Of a DNA stretch of 11,337 bases, positions 1 through 5,791 are shown in pieces. The notes beneath the pieces are model-generated. The model was not told the DNA's origin and made no database searches. It saw only the letters and a list, made by a program, of their open reading frames with translations. The translations under genes and the position numbers were made by a program. Position 1 is the first letter of the stretch, and every line of letters starts with the position of its first letter. Source of the DNA: CAIKZZ01 sp037443765 (GTDB taxonomy: Bacteria > Pseudomonadota > Gammaproteobacteria > Steroidobacterales > Steroidobacteraceae); NCBI GenBank assembly GCA_037443765.1, contig JBBINS010000096.1:1-11337 (forward strand). The letters run 5' to 3'.

Positions 1-1769
1 TGCCACGGACGCCGCGCGGTGCGACGCTCGGCGGATGCCGTCGGCGTCGGCGCATGCGGCGTGCGCGCCGGCCTTGCGGCCCGCGCGGCCGGGGCGCTGT
101 CCGCGCCGACGTCGTAGCGCGTGACGAGGTCGGCGAGCTGCGTCGCCTGGCCGACGATCGCTTCGCTCGCGGCCGAGGCCTCCTCGACGAGCGCGGCGTT
201 CTGCTGCGTCATCTCATCCATCTGGATCACGGCCTTGTTGACCTGCTCGATGCCGGCCGCCTGTTCCTCGCTCGCCTGGGCGATTTCCGCGACGACGTCG
301 GTGACGCGCTTGACGGCGGTGCCGATGTCGCCGAGCGCGCGGCCCGACTCGTCGACGAGCTTGCTGCCCTCCTCGACCTTGGCGACGCTGTCGCCGATCA
401 GCGCCTTGATCTCCTTTGCGGCAGTGGCACTGCGGCCCGCGAGCGTGCGCACCTCGGTGGCGACGACCGCGAAGCCGCGGCCCTGCTCGCCGGCGCGCGC
501 GGCCTCGACCGCGGCGTTGAGCGCCAGCAGGTTGGTCTGGAACGCGATCTCGTCGATGACGCCGATGATGTCGGCGATCTTGCGGCTCGCCGCGTTGATG
601 CCGCTCATCGCCGACACCGCCGCGTTGACGACGCGGCCGCCGCGGTCGGCCTGGTCGCGGGCGGCGATCGCGAGCTGACGTGCCTGCGCAGCGTTGTCGG
701 CGGTCGACTTCACGGTGCTCGTCATCTCCTCCATGCTCGAGGCCGTCTCCTCGAGGCTCGAGGCCTGCTCCTCGGTGCGCTGGCTCAGGTTCATGTTGCC
801 CTGCGAAATCTCCTGCGCCCCGACCTGCACCTCGCTCGCGGCGCGCTTGATCTCGGCGACGACCCGCATCAGCGACTCGATGAGCTCGTTGACGCTGTTG
901 GAGAGCTCGGCGATCTGGCCGGCTTTGCCGTACGTGTCGATGCGCCGCGTCAGGTCGCCCGCGATCGCGCCCTGCACGACGGCCTGCGTCTCGCGGACCG
1001 CGGCGTCGAGCGCACGGTTCATCAGCACCTGCTCGGTGACGTCGGTCGCGTACTTGATGACCTTCGCCGGCGTGCCGGCGGCGTTCATCACGGGGATGTA
1101 GCTGGCCTGGATCCAGACCTCGCGGCCGCCCTTGCCCATCCGCTTGTACTGGCCGGCGTCGTACTCGCCGCGACGCAGCTTGTCCCAGAACGCGCGGTAC
1201 TCGGCGCTGTCACGGTACGCCGGGTCGACGAACAGGCTGTGGTGCACGCCCTTGATCTCGTCGAGCGTGTAGCCGAGCGCGTTGAGGAAGTTCGCGTTGG
1301 CGGTCACGACCGTCCCGTCGAGGTTGAACTCGATCGTGCCCTGTACCTTGTCGATGGCCTCGTTGCGGGTCTTCTGCTCGCGCAGTTCCGTGACGTCGGC
1401 CCACTCGAGGATGTTGCCGACGTAGCGGCCGAGCACGTCGTGGCTCGCGTGCACGTGCAGGGCCAATGTCAGCGGACCGACCTGGATGTGGGTGTGGAAC
1501 GGCAGGCGCGACGGGTCGGCGAGCAGGCGGCGCTGGTGCGACGGGTTCTGGTGGAACACGTCGATGCAGGTGCCGACGATCTTCTCCGGATCGAAGCCGG
1601 CGTACAGTCCGCGGAAGTGGATCGCGTTCGCGCGCAGCATCTGCCGCGTCGTCTCGTTGACGTGCGTCACCTTGAGGTCGCGGTCGACGAACATCAGGGC
1701 GCTGGTGACCAAGTCGGAAGCGGCGGCGCGCTGGCGGCGACTCGTCCGCCTCTTGAAGATTCCAAACAT
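1..1769 (-). CDS. Soluble methyl-accepting chemotaxis protein with two PAS domains (3' end outside window)
   Basis: Chemoreceptor that would signal to the CheA/CheW kinase complex; ligand unknown. It was translated directly, and about 589 codons are open to the left edge without a stop, so the C-terminus is missing. The protein begins MFGIFKRR. PAS domain 1 covers about residues 15-125 and PAS domain 2 about 137-246. A HAMP-like linker follows (about 250-310), then the MCP signalling domain (about 315-545) with the conserved hairpin tip EIAFQTNLLALNAAVEAARA near residues 406-425 and Gln/Glu-rich methylation-type helices on both sides. No signal peptide or membrane segment is visible, so it is probably cytoplasmic and senses an internal cue through its PAS domains. 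The tail after about residue 550 is low-complexity and rich in Ala, Pro and Arg. The ATG at 1769 was chosen because GGAG lies 11 bases upstream; an in-frame ATG at 1778 is too close to that GGAG. A sigma-28-like promoter upstream supports a motility regulon role. Family certain, specificity unknown. Confidence 0.95.
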   Translation of the reverse strand, partial: MFGIFKRRTSRRQRAAASDLVTSALMFVDRDLKVTHVNETTRQMLRANAIHFRGLYAGFDPEKIVGTCIDVFHQNPSHQRRLLADPSRLPFHTHIQVGPLTLALHVHASHDVLGRYVGNILEWADVTELREQKTRNEAIDKVQGTIEFNLDGTVVTANANFLNALGYTLDEIKGVHHSLFVDPAYRDSAEYRAFWDKLRRGEYDAGQYKRMGKGGREVWIQASYIPVMNAAGTPAKVIKYATDVTEQVLMNRALDAAVRETQAVVQGAIAGDLTRRIDTYGKAGQIAELSNSVNELIESLMRVVAEIKRAASEVQVGAQEISQGNMNLSQRTEEQASSLEETASSMEEMTSTVKSTADNAAQARQLAIAARDQADRGGRVVNAAVSAMSGINAASRKIADIIGVIDEIAFQTNLLALNAAVEAARAGEQGRGFAVVATEVRTLAGRSATAAKEIKALIGDSVAKVEEGSKLVDESGRALGDIGTAVKRVTDVVAEIAQASEEQAAGIEQVNKAVIQMDEMTQQNAALVEEASAASEAIVGQATQLADLVTRYDVGADSAPAARAARPARTPHAPTPTASAERRTARRPW

Positions 1770-1806
1770 GATTCTCATGACTCCAGTGGTGGCCGTGGGC
1801 CGTCTA

Positions 1807-1989
1807 TTAGGTCGGGATCCGGACGCGGCGGCCCGCGACACGTCGTCCGGCGCCGGGGGTGACGACGTACGGGGCCGGTCGCGGGCGTTCACCGGTCGGC
1901 GTGCCGTGCGCGAGGGCCGCGGCCGCCGTTGTGATCGCGACGTGCGCCGCGCGGGCCTCGGGCCCATCCGCGAACTGCTGCTCCGTCAC
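1807..1989 (-). CDS. Possible small protein ahead of the chemoreceptor gene
   Basis: A 60-codon reading frame with a GTG start, ending TAA, 37 bases upstream of the chemoreceptor start and on the same strand. A Shine-Dalgarno-like AGAGGTG lies 5 bases before the GTG. The product begins MTEQQFADGPEARAAHVAIT and ends in an Arg/Pro-rich tail. It has no membrane segment, cysteine pair or motif I recognise. It lies between the sigma-28-like promoter and the chemoreceptor, so it would be co-transcribed with it. In DNA this GC-rich, open frames of this length arise by chance, so the ribosome site and position are the only support. It could equally be untranslated leader. Confidence 0.3.
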   Translation of the reverse strand: MTEQQFADGPEARAAHVAITTAAAALAHGTPTGERPRPAPYVVTPGAGRRVAGRRVRIPT

Positions 1990-2016
1990 GCTGACACCTC
2001 TACCGCAGGATCACCG

Positions 2017-2038
2017 GCGTTCGCTGAACGCGCGTTCA
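2017..2038. repeat. Three abutting GCGTTC/GAACGC half-sites (operator-like)
   Basis: Plus-strand reading: GCGTTC (2017-2022), three bases, GAACGC (2026-2031), then directly GCGTTC (2032-2037). The last two form the perfect 14-base palindrome TGAACGCGCGTTCA (2025-2038); the first two form a 6-base inverted repeat with a 3-base loop. The site lies about 50 bases downstream of the predicted sigma-28 start point and 35 bases upstream of the possible small gene. It fits a dimeric repressor site or an RNA hairpin in the leader. The inner pattern GAAC-N4-GTTC also occurs in front of uvrC in this window. Confidence 0.4.
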
Positions 2039-2091
2039 ATCCCTCCGCAGTCGCGCGCTCGCGCGGCACGGAGAAATCGTTTGCAGGGTTG

Positions 2092-2118
2092 GTAACGGCG
2101 GCACCAATACGTTCTTTA
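2092..2118 (-). promoter_or_regulatory. Sigma-28 (FliA) type promoter for the chemoreceptor
   Basis: On the minus strand TAAAGAAC (2118-2111) is followed by exactly 11 bases and then GCCGTTAC (2099-2092). The enterobacterial FliA consensus is TAAAGTTT-N11-GCCGATAA. Five of eight -35 positions match, including the whole TAAAG core; six of eight -10 positions match, including GCCG; and the spacing is exact. Transcription would start near 2085, giving a leader of about 315 bases before the chemoreceptor ATG. Chemoreceptor genes are classic FliA targets, so sequence and context agree. Not tested for alternatives by a genome scan. Confidence 0.7.
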
Positions 2119-2162
2119 GGAAATTGCCCCAATATGTCCAATGGATTGCAGGTATTTCCTTA
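2116..2162. repeat. Short AT-rich inverted repeat upstream of the sigma-28 promoter
   Basis: AGGAAAT (2118-2124) is matched by ATTTCCT (2154-2160), 29 bases apart; one further flanking base on each side also pairs. The left arm touches the promoter -35 element. This is a locally AT-rich island in otherwise GC-rich DNA, as expected of a promoter region. Its role is unknown; it could bind a regulator or be chance. Confidence 0.25.
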
Positions 2163-2218
2163 GGCGACCCCTCCGGTTTTACAGATGCGCCCGAATGTCG
2201 CTCATCGGGCCATTGGCG

Positions 2219-2353
2219 CCCGCCCGGGGCGGGTTCGGCGGCCATCGCGCCGACCGGCGGGAACGGGGCGGCGTTGCCGCACCCGAGGCCGCCGGGACGA
2301 TCCCGGAGCGCCCAGGGCGGGTCGCGGCGACCCGGACACCCGCAGCGCGGGTG
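2219..2353. repeat. Run of four perfect hairpins with 3-base loops
   Basis: Four perfect inverted repeats occur in 135 bases: CCCGCC/GGCGGG (2219-2224 and 2228-2233), CCGGGA/TCCCGG (2292-2297 and 2301-2306), CGGGTCG/CGACCCG (2318-2324 and 2328-2334), and CACCCGC/GCGGGTG (2337-2343 and 2347-2353). Each has a loop of three bases. None is followed by a T-run, so they are not ordinary intrinsic terminators. High GC content raises chance pairing, but the uniform loop size and close packing are notable. Confidence 0.4.
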
Positions 2354-2405
2354 GCACCGGCTCGCGTCACGTGGATCGCGGCGCCGCGTTTGCCGCGAAT
2401 CCGCC

Positions 2406-2446
2406 GCCGGCGCCCGAGTCACGTGGCCTCCACCGCGGGCGCCGGC
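2406..2446. repeat. Perfect 11-base inverted repeat with 19-base loop
   Basis: GCCGGCGCCCG (2406-2416) is exactly complementary to CGGGCGCCGGC (2436-2446). The loop holds one copy of the GTCACGTGG repeat (2418-2426). As RNA this would be a very stable stem. It may be an rho-dependent or structural element, a protein site, or part of a structured RNA; no T-run follows on either strand. Confidence 0.45.
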
Positions 2447-2587
2447 CTTGCGCTCCGACGACGATCGACTAACCGCGGCGCGAGTCGGCGCTGGAGTCCG
2501 GGCCCGCCGTCCGTCGCCGTCGGCGCGGCGCGCACGGCGAACACGCGACTTGGATTCGGACCGTGCAGCAGACGGAAAGAGATCCGA

Positions 2588-2929
2588 TTGGACGGCGCCG
2601 ACGCGACCCTGAAACGCTCCCTCCAGATCTGGTGGAGCTTCGCCCGGCGCGGCCTGAACTTGATGATCGCCGTCGTCATTCCGATCGAGGCGGTCGCCTG
2701 CGCCGTGATGTTCCCGTACCTGCCGTGGCCAAGATCGGCGCAACCGCCCGATCCCGAATCGGTGCGCCGCATCGCCGAGATCTTTCCGTACGTGTGACTG
2801 GGCGTGGTCGGCGCGACGGTGTTCGCGCAGACGCTCGCGATGCGGTGGATGCTGAGGCGCGCCCGCCGGTCGGACGTCAGCCTCGTCGTCGCCAGGCCGC
2901 CGGTCGCGCGGCGCCCGGGGCCCGATTGA
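2588..2929 (+). pseudogene. Small two-helix membrane protein interrupted by one in-frame TGA
   Basis: From a TTG at 2588, with GGAAAGAG six bases upstream, the frame reads LDGADATLKRSLQIWWSFAR, then a hydrophobic segment (about residues 22-46), a loop with DPESVRRIAEI, and FPYV followed by TGA at 2795-2797. The same frame continues after the stop with LGVVGATVFAQTLAMRWMLR, a second hydrophobic segment and a basic tail, to TGA at 2927-2929. The segment TLKRSLQIWWSFARRG resembles small uncharacterised proteobacterial proteins with an N-terminal 'TLxRSLxIWWxxxWR' segment and two membrane helices; I recall that pattern but could not search. The stop falls between the two helices in an otherwise intact 113-codon frame. 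TGA is one change from TGG (Trp). A recent nonsense mutation, sequencing error or readthrough are all possible. Function unknown. Confidence 0.5.
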
Positions 2930-3080
2930 TGCCGAGTGACGGGCGCGTCCTCGCGGAGCAACGCCCGGGCGCCGCGGGCGCGACGCGGGGCGATGCCGGT
3001 TCGGATGTCGAGTGGCCCGGGCGGGCCGGCTCCGGGCCGGGCGCGCCGGTCGGTGCCCGGTGCGGGCGCGGTGGTCGACG
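2930..3080. other. Short gene-free GC-rich stretch
   Basis: I see no gene here. The sequence is made mostly of overlapping CCCGGG, GGGCCGG and CGCCCGGGCG palindromic pieces typical of very GC-rich spacer DNA. It lies between the broken plus-strand gene and its apparent terminator, so it would be 3' untranslated sequence of that gene. Confidence 0.4.
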
Positions 3081-3108
3081 CAATCCGCCCTTAAGCGGTT
3101 GTTTTTAT
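3081..3108 (+). terminator. Plus-strand intrinsic terminator
   Basis: On the plus strand CCGC (3085-3088) pairs with GCGG (3095-3098) around a 6-base loop, and the stem extends as CAA/TTG (3081-3083 and 3099-3101) past one bulged T. A run of five T residues (3102-3106) follows. It would end plus-strand transcripts such as that of the small membrane-protein gene. It abuts the 3' end of the oppositely oriented tRNA-Cys gene. Read on the minus strand the hairpin has no T-run after it, so it is not a clear terminator for the tRNA transcript. Confidence 0.55.
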
Positions 3109-3182
3109 TGGAGGCGTCGGCCGGAATCGAACCGGCGTACACGGATTTGCAGTCCGCTGCGTGACCACTCCGCCACGACGCC
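3109..3182 (-). tRNA. cysT: tRNA-Cys (GCA anticodon)
   Basis: 74 bases including an encoded CCA (3111-3109). The acceptor arms GGCGTCG and CGACGCC pair perfectly, the discriminator base is U as is typical for tRNA-Cys, and the T arm carries GGTTCGAATCC. The anticodon GCA lies at 3150-3148 in the loop CTGCAAA. It follows tRNA-Gly by 15 bases on the same strand, the arrangement of glyW-cysT in enterics. No leuZ-like tRNA-Leu follows. Confidence 0.97.
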
Positions 3183-3197
3183 AGCCGGGATAAAAAT

Positions 3198-3273
3198 TGG
3201 AGCGGGAAACGAGGCTCGAACTCGCGACCTCAACCTTGGCAAGGTTGCGCTCTACCAACTGAGCTATTCCCGC
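3198..3273 (-). tRNA. glyW: tRNA-Gly (GCC anticodon)
   Basis: 76 bases including an encoded CCA (3200-3198). The acceptor arms GCGGGAA and TTCCCGC pair perfectly; the D arm contains AGCTCAGTTGGTAGAGC and the T arm GAGTTCGAGCC. The anticodon GCC sits in the loop of the CCTTGCCAAGG hairpin. It lies 40 bases after the pgsA stop and upstream of tRNA-Cys, matching the gammaproteobacterial pgsA-glyW-cysT order. A dedicated promoter lies directly upstream. Confidence 0.97.
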
Positions 3274-3289
3274 CCGCGGCGAACCCAGA

Positions 3290-3317
3290 ATTTTATAGGG
3301 TGGGCGATCCGTGTCAA
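3290..3317 (-). promoter_or_regulatory. Sigma-70 promoter for the tRNA-Gly/tRNA-Cys unit
   Basis: On the minus strand a perfect -35 box TTGACA (3317-3312) is followed by 16 bases and TAAAAT (3295-3290), which matches five of six positions of the -10 consensus. Transcription would start near 3283, about ten bases before the mature tRNA-Gly 5' end. The TGA inside the -35 box is the pgsA stop codon. This would uncouple tRNA supply from the upstream uvrC-pgsA transcript. Confidence 0.75.
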
Positions 3318-3901
3318 GGATGCAGCCGGTCCGGGTGGCTCTTCGCCGTGAGCTCCGGCCACGCCGCCTTGAGGTAAATCGACATCGACCACAGCGTCAG
3401 CGCCGCGGCGACCACCGTGAGCGCGAGGCCGAGCCGGTACATCGGGATGCCCAGCAGGTCCTCGTAGAACAGCATCATCGACAGCCCCACGATCTGGGCG
3501 ATGGTCTTGAACTTGCCGAGCGCCGACACCGCCACCTTCTGCCGCGCGCCGATCTCCGCCATCCACTCCCGCAGCGCCGAGATCGCGATCTCGCGGCCGA
3601 TGATCACTGAGGCGGTCAGCGTCACGTACCAGACCGGATTGCGGCTGACGATCAGCACGAGCGCGGTGGCGACGATGAGCTTGTCGGCGACCGGGTCGAG
3701 GAAGGTGCCGAGGTGCGAGACCTGGCCGAGGCGCCGCGCGATATAGCCGTCGAGCGTGTCGGTGATCCCGGCGACCGCGAACAGCACGCCGGCGACGATG
3801 TCGCCCCAGCCGTACGGCAGGTAGAACAGGCCCACGATCACCGGGATCAGCGCGATCCTGAGCGCCGTCAGCAGGTTCGGGACCGTGTAGGGATTCGTCA
3901 C
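3314..3901 (-). CDS. pgsA: CDP-diacylglycerol-glycerol-3-phosphate 3-phosphatidyltransferase
   Basis: Makes phosphatidylglycerol phosphate from CDP-diacylglycerol and glycerol-3-phosphate, the committed step to phosphatidylglycerol and cardiolipin; an integral inner-membrane enzyme. At 195 residues it is slightly longer than the E. coli protein (182). The full CDP-alcohol phosphatidyltransferase motif is present: D48-x2-D51-G52-x2-A55-R56-x8-G65-x3-D69-x3-D73. Hydrophobic segments lie at about residues 8-29, 33-46, 75-88, 91-105, 132-147 and 155-177. IGREIAISALREWMAE (about 101-116) matches the PgsA subgroup rather than other family members. The start is a GTG three bases after the uvrC stop with no strong ribosome site, so translation is probably coupled to uvrC. 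The same gene pair is conserved in gammaproteobacteria. Its 3' end carries the tRNA promoter. Confidence 0.97.
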   Translation of the reverse strand: MTNPYTVPNLLTALRIALIPVIVGLFYLPYGWGDIVAGVLFAVAGITDTLDGYIARRLGQVSHLGTFLDPVADKLIVATALVLIVSRNPVWYVTLTASVIIGREIAISALREWMAEIGARQKVAVSALGKFKTIAQIVGLSMMLFYEDLLGIPMYRLGLALTVVAAALTLWSMSIYLKAAWPELTAKSHPDRLHP

Positions 3902-3904
3902 GCT

Positions 3905-5791
3905 TCAGGCGTCCGGGTGCAACCGTTCGTAAATCGCTTCCGCGAGCCGGCGTCCGATGCCGCGCACGCGCGCGAGGTCCTCGACGCCCGCGCCGAGCAC
4001 TCCCTGCAGACCACCGTACCGCTTGAGGAGTTCGCGGCGCCGCGCCGGCCCGAGGCCTGGAACCTCCTCGAGCACCGAGGCCTGCCGGGCCTTCGCGCGC
4101 CGGGCGCGGTGGCCGGCGATCGCGAAGCGGTGGGCCTCGTCGCGGATTCTCTGGATCAGGTGCAGGGCGCGCGAGTCCGGCGGCAGTATAAGGGGCGTGT
4201 CCGACCCCAACAAGAAAAGGCGCTCCTGGCCGACGCGCCGGTCGGGGCCCTTGCTGACGCCGACCACCGCCGGCAGGGTCACCTCGAGCTCGGCGAGCAC
4301 GCGCGCCGCCTCGGCGAGCTGGCCCGGGCCGCCGTCGATCAGCAGCACGTCCGGGAGCTTGCCCTCGCCCGCCTTCAGGCGCTTGTAGCGGCGCCCGAGC
4401 GCCTGCCGCATCGCGCCGTAGTCGTCGCCCGGCGTCAGCCCCTCGAGGTTGAAGCGCCGGTAGTCGGCCTTCTGCGCGCCCTCGCGGCCGAACACCACGC
4501 AGGAGGCGACGGTCGCCTCGCCGCGCGTGTGGCTGATGTCGAAGCACTCGAGGCGTGCCGGCGGCGCGGGCAGCCCGAGCGCCGCGCCGACGGCCTCGAG
4601 CTGCGCCTCGATGCCGGCCTCGGTCGCGAGCCGCATCTTGAGCGCCTGCACGGCGTTCTCGCGCGTCATCTCGACCCAGCGCGCCTTGAGGCCGCGCTCG
4701 GCGCGGTGGATCAGGACGCGGTGCGCGGCGCGCCCGCCGAGCGCGGCCTCGAGCACCTCGCGGCCGGCGATCTCGCCGCCGACGACGATCTCGGACGGCG
4801 CCTCGTGCGCGAGGTAGTGCTGCGCGAGGAACGCGGCCTCGACCTCCTCGGGCTCGCCGAACGGCGCCTTGGCGAAGTAGGTCGTCGTGCCGAGGTTGAC
4901 GCCGGCGCGGATGAACATGAGCCCGATGCAGTAAAGGCCGGGGCCGCTCGCGGCAGCGACCACGTCGCAGTCGACGTCGGCGGAGGCGCTGACGATCTGC
5001 CGAGCCTGCACGCTCCTGAGCGCCGCGAGCTGGTCCCGCAGCGCCGCCGCCTTCTCGAAGCGCAGCGCCGCGGCCTCGGTCTCCATGCGCGCCGCGAGCT
5101 CGACGGCGACCTCGTCGTTGCGCCCCTCGAGCACGCGGCTCGCGGCGGCGACGTCGGCGGCGTAGTCGGCCTTCGAGATGAGCCCGACGCAGGGCGCCGT
5201 GCAACGCTGGATCTGGTACTGCAGGCACGGCCGGGTGCGGTTGGCGAAGTAGCTGTCCTCGCACTGGCGGAGCTTGAACAGCTTCTGCAGCTGCAGCAGC
5301 GTCTCGCGCACCGCGACCGTGCTCGGGTAGGGCCCGAAATAGCGGCCCGGCTGGTTGCGCGCGCCGCGGTAGAAGCTGAGCCGCGGGAAGTCCTGCTGCG
5401 TCGTCAGGTACAGGTACGGAAAGCTCTTGTCGTCCTTGAGCAGGATGTTGTAGCGCGGCCGGTGCTTCTTGATGAGGTTGAACTCGAGCAGCAGCGCCTC
5501 GGTGTCGGAGTTCGTGACCGTGACCTCGATGGCCGCGATCTGCTGCACCATCGCGAGCACCTTCGGCTGCACGAGGTCGGCGCGGAAGTAGCTTGCGACG
5601 CGCGCCTTGAGGTTGCCGGCCTTGCCGACGTAGAGGATCTGGCCGGCGGCATCGAGCATCCGGTAGACGCCCGGACGCGACGGCAGCGAGGCGACGAAGC
5701 CCTTCGGGTCGAAGGGCTGCGCAGGGTCCGGCGCCTGCGCCATCTCGAGCGCGGGGCCTTGCGGATCGGCGGGCGGGGTGGAGGGCGCCAT
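3905..5791 (-). CDS. uvrC: Excinuclease ABC subunit C
   Basis: Makes the 3' and 5' incisions around DNA lesions in the UvrABC nucleotide excision repair pathway; cytoplasmic. 628 residues, within the usual range. The GIY-YIG nuclease domain lies at about residues 36-115 (GVY at 41-43, YVGKA at 54-58). Four cysteines, C177, C189, C197 and C201, have the same spacing as the reported iron-sulfur ligands of E. coli UvrC. A UVR (UvrB-binding) helix pair sits near 225-260. The RNase H-like C-terminal nuclease shows FDIS (D418), GDDYG (D456/D457), LLIDGGPGQ (D486) and DEAHRF (H554). Two helix-hairpin-helix motifs end the protein (about 575-625). The ATG at 5791 has GGAGG 24 bases upstream with a hairpin between; an alternative in-frame ATG is at 5743, also without a good site, so the start is uncertain. 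Genes upstream and downstream are close enough for co-transcription. Confidence 0.97.
   Translation of the reverse strand: MAPSTPPADPQGPALEMAQAPDPAQPFDPKGFVASLPSRPGVYRMLDAAGQILYVGKAGNLKARVASYFRADLVQPKVLAMVQQIAAIEVTVTNSDTEALLLEFNLIKKHRPRYNILLKDDKSFPYLYLTTQQDFPRLSFYRGARNQPGRYFGPYPSTVAVRETLLQLQKLFKLRQCEDSYFANRTRPCLQYQIQRCTAPCVGLISKADYAADVAAASRVLEGRNDEVAVELAARMETEAAALRFEKAAALRDQLAALRSVQARQIVSASADVDCDVVAAASGPGLYCIGLMFIRAGVNLGTTTYFAKAPFGEPEEVEAAFLAQHYLAHEAPSEIVVGGEIAGREVLEAALGGRAAHRVLIHRAERGLKARWVEMTRENAVQALKMRLATEAGIEAQLEAVGAALGLPAPPARLECFDISHTRGEATVASCVVFGREGAQKADYRRFNLEGLTPGDDYGAMRQALGRRYKRLKAGEGKLPDVLLIDGGPGQLAEAARVLAELEVTLPAVVGVSKGPDRRVGQERLFLLGSDTPLILPPDSRALHLIQRIRDEAHRFAIAGHRARRAKARQASVLEEVPGLGPARRRELLKRYGGLQGVLGAGVEDLARVRGIGRRLAEAIYERLHPDA

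Larger units (their letters stand above)
2163..2587. other. Gene-free GC-rich stretch with dense inverted repeats
   Basis: I see no convincing gene here on either strand; the open frames are long only because stop codons are rare at this GC content, and none yields a recognisable protein. The stretch does contain several perfect inverted repeats, listed separately, and two copies of GTCACGTGG (2366-2374 and 2418-2426). There is no tRNA, transposase remnant or CRISPR-like periodic repeat. Confidence 0.5.

Noticed and set aside
1770..1778. Alternative chemoreceptor start at 1778
   Set aside because: The GGAG would be only two bases from this ATG; MFGIFKRR from 1769 also looks like a typical receptor N-terminus.
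54..1862. 602-codon plus-strand open frame over the chemoreceptor
   Set aside because: It lies antisense to a clear MCP with PAS and signalling motifs; its Arg/Asp/Leu/Val-rich translation is the usual antisense shadow in GC-rich DNA.
3081..3108. Terminator of the tRNA transcript
   Set aside because: On the minus strand the hairpin is not followed by T residues; it works only for plus-strand transcription.
2036..3142. 368-codon minus-strand open frame across the gene-poor gap
   Set aside because: It runs through the tRNA-Cys gene, the terminator and the hairpin cluster, has no recognisable motif, and reads as Arg/Pro/Ala low complexity.
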